From Syntrophaceae bacterium (lineage in GTDB: Bacteria; Desulfobacterota; DTXE01): a stretch of 8,252 bases of DNA. The notes beneath the pieces are model-generated. The model saw only the letters and a list, made by a program, of their open reading frames with translations. It was not told the origin of the DNA and did no database searches. A program made the translations under genes and the position numbers. This document shows, in pieces, positions 5,180-8,252 of the stretch. The stretch covers positions 1-8,252 of the forward strand of contig DTXE01000304.1 in the NCBI GenBank assembly GCA_012962595.1, read 5' to 3'. Positions within the stretch are counted from its first letter, which is position 1. Each line of letters starts with the position of its first letter.

Positions 5180-7258
5180 TCAGGCAGGGACGATAACTGG
5201 CTCCCTGAGAAGCAATTTGATGGCCTCTTTTGCCGTTTCGGCAAGTTCGGGATGGGTCTCTTTAAGGCTTACAAGCTGGCGTAAGTTATCAGCCGTACGG
5301 TAAATCAGCATGGCCAAGTCCCCTTCATCCAATCCAGAAAGACTCACCACCTCTTGCCAATTTACACCAGAGGCCCAGATATAAATGGTAGCAGCAGGCC
5401 AGAACTGAATTGGAGGGGTAGCAAAACCCCACTTCACTTTCCTTTCCCTCAAAGGGCTAAGGACACTCCTCAGATCCAAAAAGCCCTTCCTGAGATGTGG
5501 ATCGGTACCGGTCATCTCTAAATCTACTTCCCTTTCCTTCTCAGTCACAAAAGGGGCAATCAAAGCGGCAAGGAGCGCAGGATGTTTTTTAGGAAAGGCA
5601 TCTTTACGAATTCCCTCTGCAATCATAAGTGGCTGATCTAGTCTCAGTTTTGAGGCCCATATACCATCAGGGGTCAAACTTCCATCATGGAGAACAAACC
5701 CCTCTGCCTCCAAAAACTTTAAATGTCGTAAGAAGGAAGGCCATAGGTGGGAGTCCCTCTTTTTTGTTCTGCCAAGCTTCTGGAAGGTAGCCAAAGAGAG
5801 CTCTAAGATTTCACGTACCTCATCTGGCCTATGTGAAAGGAGTAGGTTTAGAACCATGGAGAAGTTTATATAAATTTGACTCATGACCGGTTCAGGGGGG
5901 GAGCTTAAAAGTCCATGAATAAGCGGAATATCTTGGTGGGGACCTGGAACTACCAGGGCAAACCCAATCTGATCCATCCCTCTTCTGCCTGCCCTACCGG
6001 TCATTTGAAGAAGGTCTGTGGCCGTAAGGTCTACGAATTTATGTCCATTAAAGCGGTCACTTTGCATGATAGCTACAGTTCGGGCGGGGAAATTTACCCC
6101 GGCAGCCACAGTGGAGGTGGAAAAGATAGCATCAAGCAGACCTTCCTGCATAAGCCTCTCCACTAGAAGTTTCCAATGAGGAAGATGTCCTGCATGGTGG
6201 GAGGCTACCCTGGCTTCCGTAATATACTTAAGATGAGAATGCTCTTTCAAAAAAGGGTATCTGTCAAGGAACTTAGATACCTTGGCTTTTAAAAGATTTG
6301 TTTTTTCAGGATGCCATTGGTTAACAGGTGGGAAACATTGACCTAAGGCCTTATCACAATCCACCCTGGATTTTAGAAAAAATACCGCGGGTAGTAGGTT
6401 CAAATGTCTCATAACTTCCAGAATTTTTCGAAAAGGCTGCGATGACCCTTTTCCTCTGAATCTTCGAGGAGGAGTTTTTTCCACAAAATGGCGTACCTTG
6501 GGCCAGAGACCTTTGGAATTTGAGAGCGGAGTTACCTCTCCATCAGGAAACAAAAATATAGGATAAAGGGGTACTGGCCTTTCCTCAGCTATAACCGTAA
6601 GACAAGGCTTACCTCTCACAAATTCAAGCCAAGAAGCTATCTCTTGAGCGTTTTCCACGGTGGCTGAAAGAAGCAAGAGTTTCACCCGTGGGGGAAGATA
6701 AATGATAACTTCCTCCCAGACTACCCCCCTTTCAGAGTCACCCAAATAGTGGGCTTCATCCATAATTACCAGATCGGTAGACAAATCTTCTCCTTGATAC
6801 ATGGCATCATATAGCTGATTACGAAGTATCTCGGTGGTACCAACAATGATAGGTGCGGTGCTATTTTCCTTGCGATCCCCAGTTAGAATACCCACATTTT
6901 CTTGACCAAAGGCTTGACCAAACTCCTCATATTTGGAGTTAGAAAGGGCTTTAAGAGGAGAGGCATACCAGGCTCGCCTCCCGGTCTGCATAAGGTTCTC
7001 CATAGCCTTAAGGGCGATCCAGGTCTTGCCTGACCCTGTGGGAGCAGAGACTAGGACATCACCCTTTTCAAGTTTATCTAAGGCTTCAAGTTGGAAGGGA
7101 TCAGGCCTAAAAGGAATGGGCTCTGGAATTCCAATCCTCTTTAGAACCCTTCTAAGCTTAGGGCAGGCTCTGGGGCGAAAGGAAACCTTTTCTTTCCTTA
7201 CCTTAGGGCTTGTCCTTCTTGCAAAAATGATTCTCCTTTTAGGTTTCTTCCTCACCAT
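5180..7258 (-). CDS. Ski2/Mtr4-like superfamily II RNA helicase
   Basis: This 692-residue ATP-dependent helicase has a basic N-terminal tail (1-30: many Lys/Arg) and a Q-motif-like FRPDPFQLEAL (50-60). RecA domain 1 shows Walker A APTGSGKT (72-79), DEAH (167-170) and motif III SAT (198-200). RecA domain 2 shows SHHAGHLP (353-360), TVAAGVNFPAR (383-393) and motif VI QMTGRAGRRGMD (418-429). The GRAGRRG form and DEAH box place it with Ski2/Mtr4/Dob10-like RNA helicases rather than Hel308 or Lhr. A C-terminal helical region (about 545-690), with GDLAMLIYRTADNLRQL at 646-662, resembles the DSHCT-type end domain. It is much shorter than Mtr4, so the arch insertion is probably absent. The ATG starts 3 bases after the kptA stop without its own Shine-Dalgarno, suggesting translation by re-initiation. 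Likely role: unwinding structured RNA together with KptA. Confidence 0.9.
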   Translation of the reverse strand: MVRKKPKRRIIFARRTSPKVRKEKVSFRPRACPKLRRVLKRIGIPEPIPFRPDPFQLEALDKLEKGDVLVSAPTGSGKTWIALKAMENLMQTGRRAWYASPLKALSNSKYEEFGQAFGQENVGILTGDRKENSTAPIIVGTTEILRNQLYDAMYQGEDLSTDLVIMDEAHYLGDSERGVVWEEVIIYLPPRVKLLLLSATVENAQEIASWLEFVRGKPCLTVIAEERPVPLYPIFLFPDGEVTPLSNSKGLWPKVRHFVEKTPPRRFRGKGSSQPFRKILEVMRHLNLLPAVFFLKSRVDCDKALGQCFPPVNQWHPEKTNLLKAKVSKFLDRYPFLKEHSHLKYITEARVASHHAGHLPHWKLLVERLMQEGLLDAIFSTSTVAAGVNFPARTVAIMQSDRFNGHKFVDLTATDLLQMTGRAGRRGMDQIGFALVVPGPHQDIPLIHGLLSSPPEPVMSQIYINFSMVLNLLLSHRPDEVREILELSLATFQKLGRTKKRDSHLWPSFLRHLKFLEAEGFVLHDGSLTPDGIWASKLRLDQPLMIAEGIRKDAFPKKHPALLAALIAPFVTEKEREVDLEMTGTDPHLRKGFLDLRSVLSPLRERKVKWGFATPPIQFWPAATIYIWASGVNWQEVVSLSGLDEGDLAMLIYRTADNLRQLVSLKETHPELAETAKEAIKLLLREPVIVPA

Positions 7259-7261
7259 TTT

Positions 7262-7975
7262 TTAAAATCTACGCTTTTGCCTCAATTTTCTGGCCTCTCT
7301 TTTCCAACTTTTTTTCCTCTTATATTTAAAGGGCTCCTTGGTCAAATCGAGAAAGAAAGAACCAGGAAGCTCTCTTACCTCTTTGGTCTTCTTCTCTTTG
7401 GGCCTTTCTATGTTTAGTTTTTTGAGTGAAGGCCCCACGATATATTCTGTGGAAACATAATCTACCAGGTATATAAGTTCGTTGGCTCGGTAGAAGACAA
7501 TGCCATCTTCATATGCTCTCTTGGCTTGGATCTCAAGGAGAACGGGCTCAGGGTCTCTGCGTCGCCCCATGCGTAGAGCTAGCTCCTTTTGGGTAGTGAG
7601 GTGGACATATTGCCGGCCCATGGGCTTAAGGCCTTCCCCAAGGATAACGGGATATGTCTTTCTTCGAGTGCCATGAAATAGTATCTTGGGAGGCTCTGTA
7701 GGCTCATAGGTAATCTTTATGGGAACCGAATGGCCATAGTAAGCCCTTATTTTCCCCTCTCTTATCTCAAAACGTTGCTTGTCACATGTATTCACCACCT
7801 CTTGCAAGTATGGCATTCTTACGAAAGACCACCCCTCTTCTTCCACAATGGCCCTATGAAGCTCCTTAAGGGACACGAATCCTTCCTCATCCAGAACCAG
7901 GCCGAATTCATCTGGCCGGTGGCGCAGGATGTAGGACATCAATTTACTCAACTTCTTACGGGTAAATTTGTCCAT
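7262..7975 (-). CDS. kptA: RNA 2'-phosphotransferase (Tpt1/KptA family) with basic C-terminal extension
   Basis: This 237-residue enzyme should transfer an internal RNA 2'-phosphate to NAD, releasing nicotinamide and ADP-ribose 1'',2''-cyclic phosphate. In eukaryotes and archaea this completes tRNA splicing; bacteria lack that pathway, and the natural substrate of bacterial KptA is unknown. Catalytic landmarks are R18-H19 in SYILRHRP, R77 in IRAYYGHS, the NAD-binding LFHGT (99-103) and HLT (125-127), and GRRR (137-140), matching the expected Arg-His-Arg-Arg set. Family members end near residue 180. Here residues 185-237 add a tail with 22 Lys/Arg, ending RKLRQKRRF. An in-frame TAG lies upstream of the ATG and no alternative ATG, GTG or TTG intervenes, so the start is firm although no Shine-Dalgarno is seen. 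It forms an operon with the helicase 3 bases downstream. Confidence 0.93.
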   Translation of the reverse strand: MDKFTRKKLSKLMSYILRHRPDEFGLVLDEEGFVSLKELHRAIVEEEGWSFVRMPYLQEVVNTCDKQRFEIREGKIRAYYGHSVPIKITYEPTEPPKILFHGTRRKTYPVILGEGLKPMGRQYVHLTTQKELALRMGRRRDPEPVLLEIQAKRAYEDGIVFYRANELIYLVDYVSTEYIVGPSLKKLNIERPKEKKTKEVRELPGSFFLDLTKEPFKYKRKKSWKREARKLRQKRRF

Positions 7976-8188
7976 GGGATTTAAAATGCCTGAGAAATAA
8001 ACCTAACGCCTTCGGACAAACTTAAAAAATCTCTGACCCCGTGGAATAAAAGCTGCCGAGGGTAGGAGATATTAACACTAAAGTAGAAAACCGAAAATAG
8101 TAGCCATTGATGAAATCATTATTCAAACCATATAAACCTAACCCATGGCCATCTGTGTAATCCGTGTCTAAAAAGGAAATTACCATGC
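7976..8188. other. Upstream region of kptA, no gene
   Basis: No coding region is supported in the stretch upstream of kptA. No convincing minus-strand -35/-10 pair was found. ATAAACCTAAC occurs at about 7997-8007 and again at about 8132-8142 in the same orientation. The segment 8151-8168 (ATCTGTGTAATCCGTGTC) resembles a motif I remember as a frequent intergenic repeat in uncultured bacterial genomes; this is unverified. The region appears to be a patchwork of repeat fragments. Confidence 0.35.
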
Positions 8189-8216
8189 TTTCATGTGAAA
8201 ATAATTCCTCTAATTT
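8189..8216. repeat. 28-base direct repeat, copy 2 (orphan start region)
   Basis: It matches the pfkB start region at 4899-4926 at 26 of 28 bases, in the same orientation. On the minus strand it keeps the AGAGGA ribosome binding site and an ATG (8194-8192), but the reading frame ends after four codons (Met-Lys-Ala-Trp-stop). It is therefore a start region with no gene behind it. Divergence from pfkB begins right after the shared ATGAAA. Confidence 0.88.
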
Positions 8217-8235
8217 GGAGGCAGGAGGGTTTCTT

Positions 8236-8252
8236 TTTAAATTCCAAATCCC
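8236..8252. repeat. Second copy of AAATTCCAAATCCC repeat arm, cut by window end
   Basis: Seventeen bases, TTTAAATTCCAAATCCC, are identical to 4924-4940, the left arm of the inverted repeat upstream of pfkB. A 22-base insertion (8217-8238, GGAGGCAGGAGGG-rich) separates it from the 28-base repeat copy 2. The element continues beyond the window. Confidence 0.85.

Noticed and set aside
5180..7975. Foreign origin of kptA-helicase judged from base composition
   Set aside because: Sampled stretches look only slightly richer in GC than lepB and pfkB and similar to exbB, so composition alone does not support transfer.

Overview
The window reads as a chromosomal segment of a Gram-negative-type bacterium, probably an uncultured anaerobic or deep-branching lineage. 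The Desulfobacterota/Nitrospirota/candidate-phylum range is a guess. Evidence for the cell type is an ExbB/ExbD proton-channel pair (inner-membrane energiser of envelope systems), a YacG gyrase inhibitor and an E. coli-like spaced LepB. Base composition is AT-leaning. Intergenic AT-rich dispersed-repeat motifs are present. No rRNA, tRNA, CRISPR array, phage gene or intact transposase was found.

Layout. Positions 1-1300 are gene-poor. They hold a GC-rich palindromic repeat at the edge, an 8-bp dyad just upstream of a full-consensus sigma70-type promoter (248-277), a 55-residue membrane microprotein (550-717) with a strong ribosome binding site, and a cluster of three consecutive hairpins (954-1064). 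Positions 1301-3143 (plus strand) carry exbB, exbD and a TatD-family metallohydrolase. Positions 3167-4904 (minus strand) carry pfkB-family kinase, lepB and yacG in transcription order, converging on tatD. Positions 5180-7975 (minus strand) carry kptA (RNA 2'-phosphotransferase) followed after 3 bases by a Ski2/Mtr4-like RNA helicase.

How the genes work together. ExbB and ExbD should form one proton-driven motor, but no TonB, TolA or receptor is visible here. LepB, YacG and the sugar kinase look like an ordinary housekeeping operon. The most interesting unit is kptA plus helicase. A helicase that can open structured RNA is translated in tandem with an NAD-dependent enzyme that removes internal RNA 2'-phosphates, and both proteins carry very basic tails. 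This is a plausible RNA repair or RNA processing module in a domain of life where the natural substrate of KptA is unknown.

The kptA-helicase pair is bracketed by two direct copies (26 of 28 bases identical, exactly 3290 bases apart) of the translation-start region of the pfkB gene. Each copy is followed by the same AAATTCCAAATCCC repeat arm. This suggests that the two-gene cassette was inserted or duplicated into place immediately upstream of pfkB.
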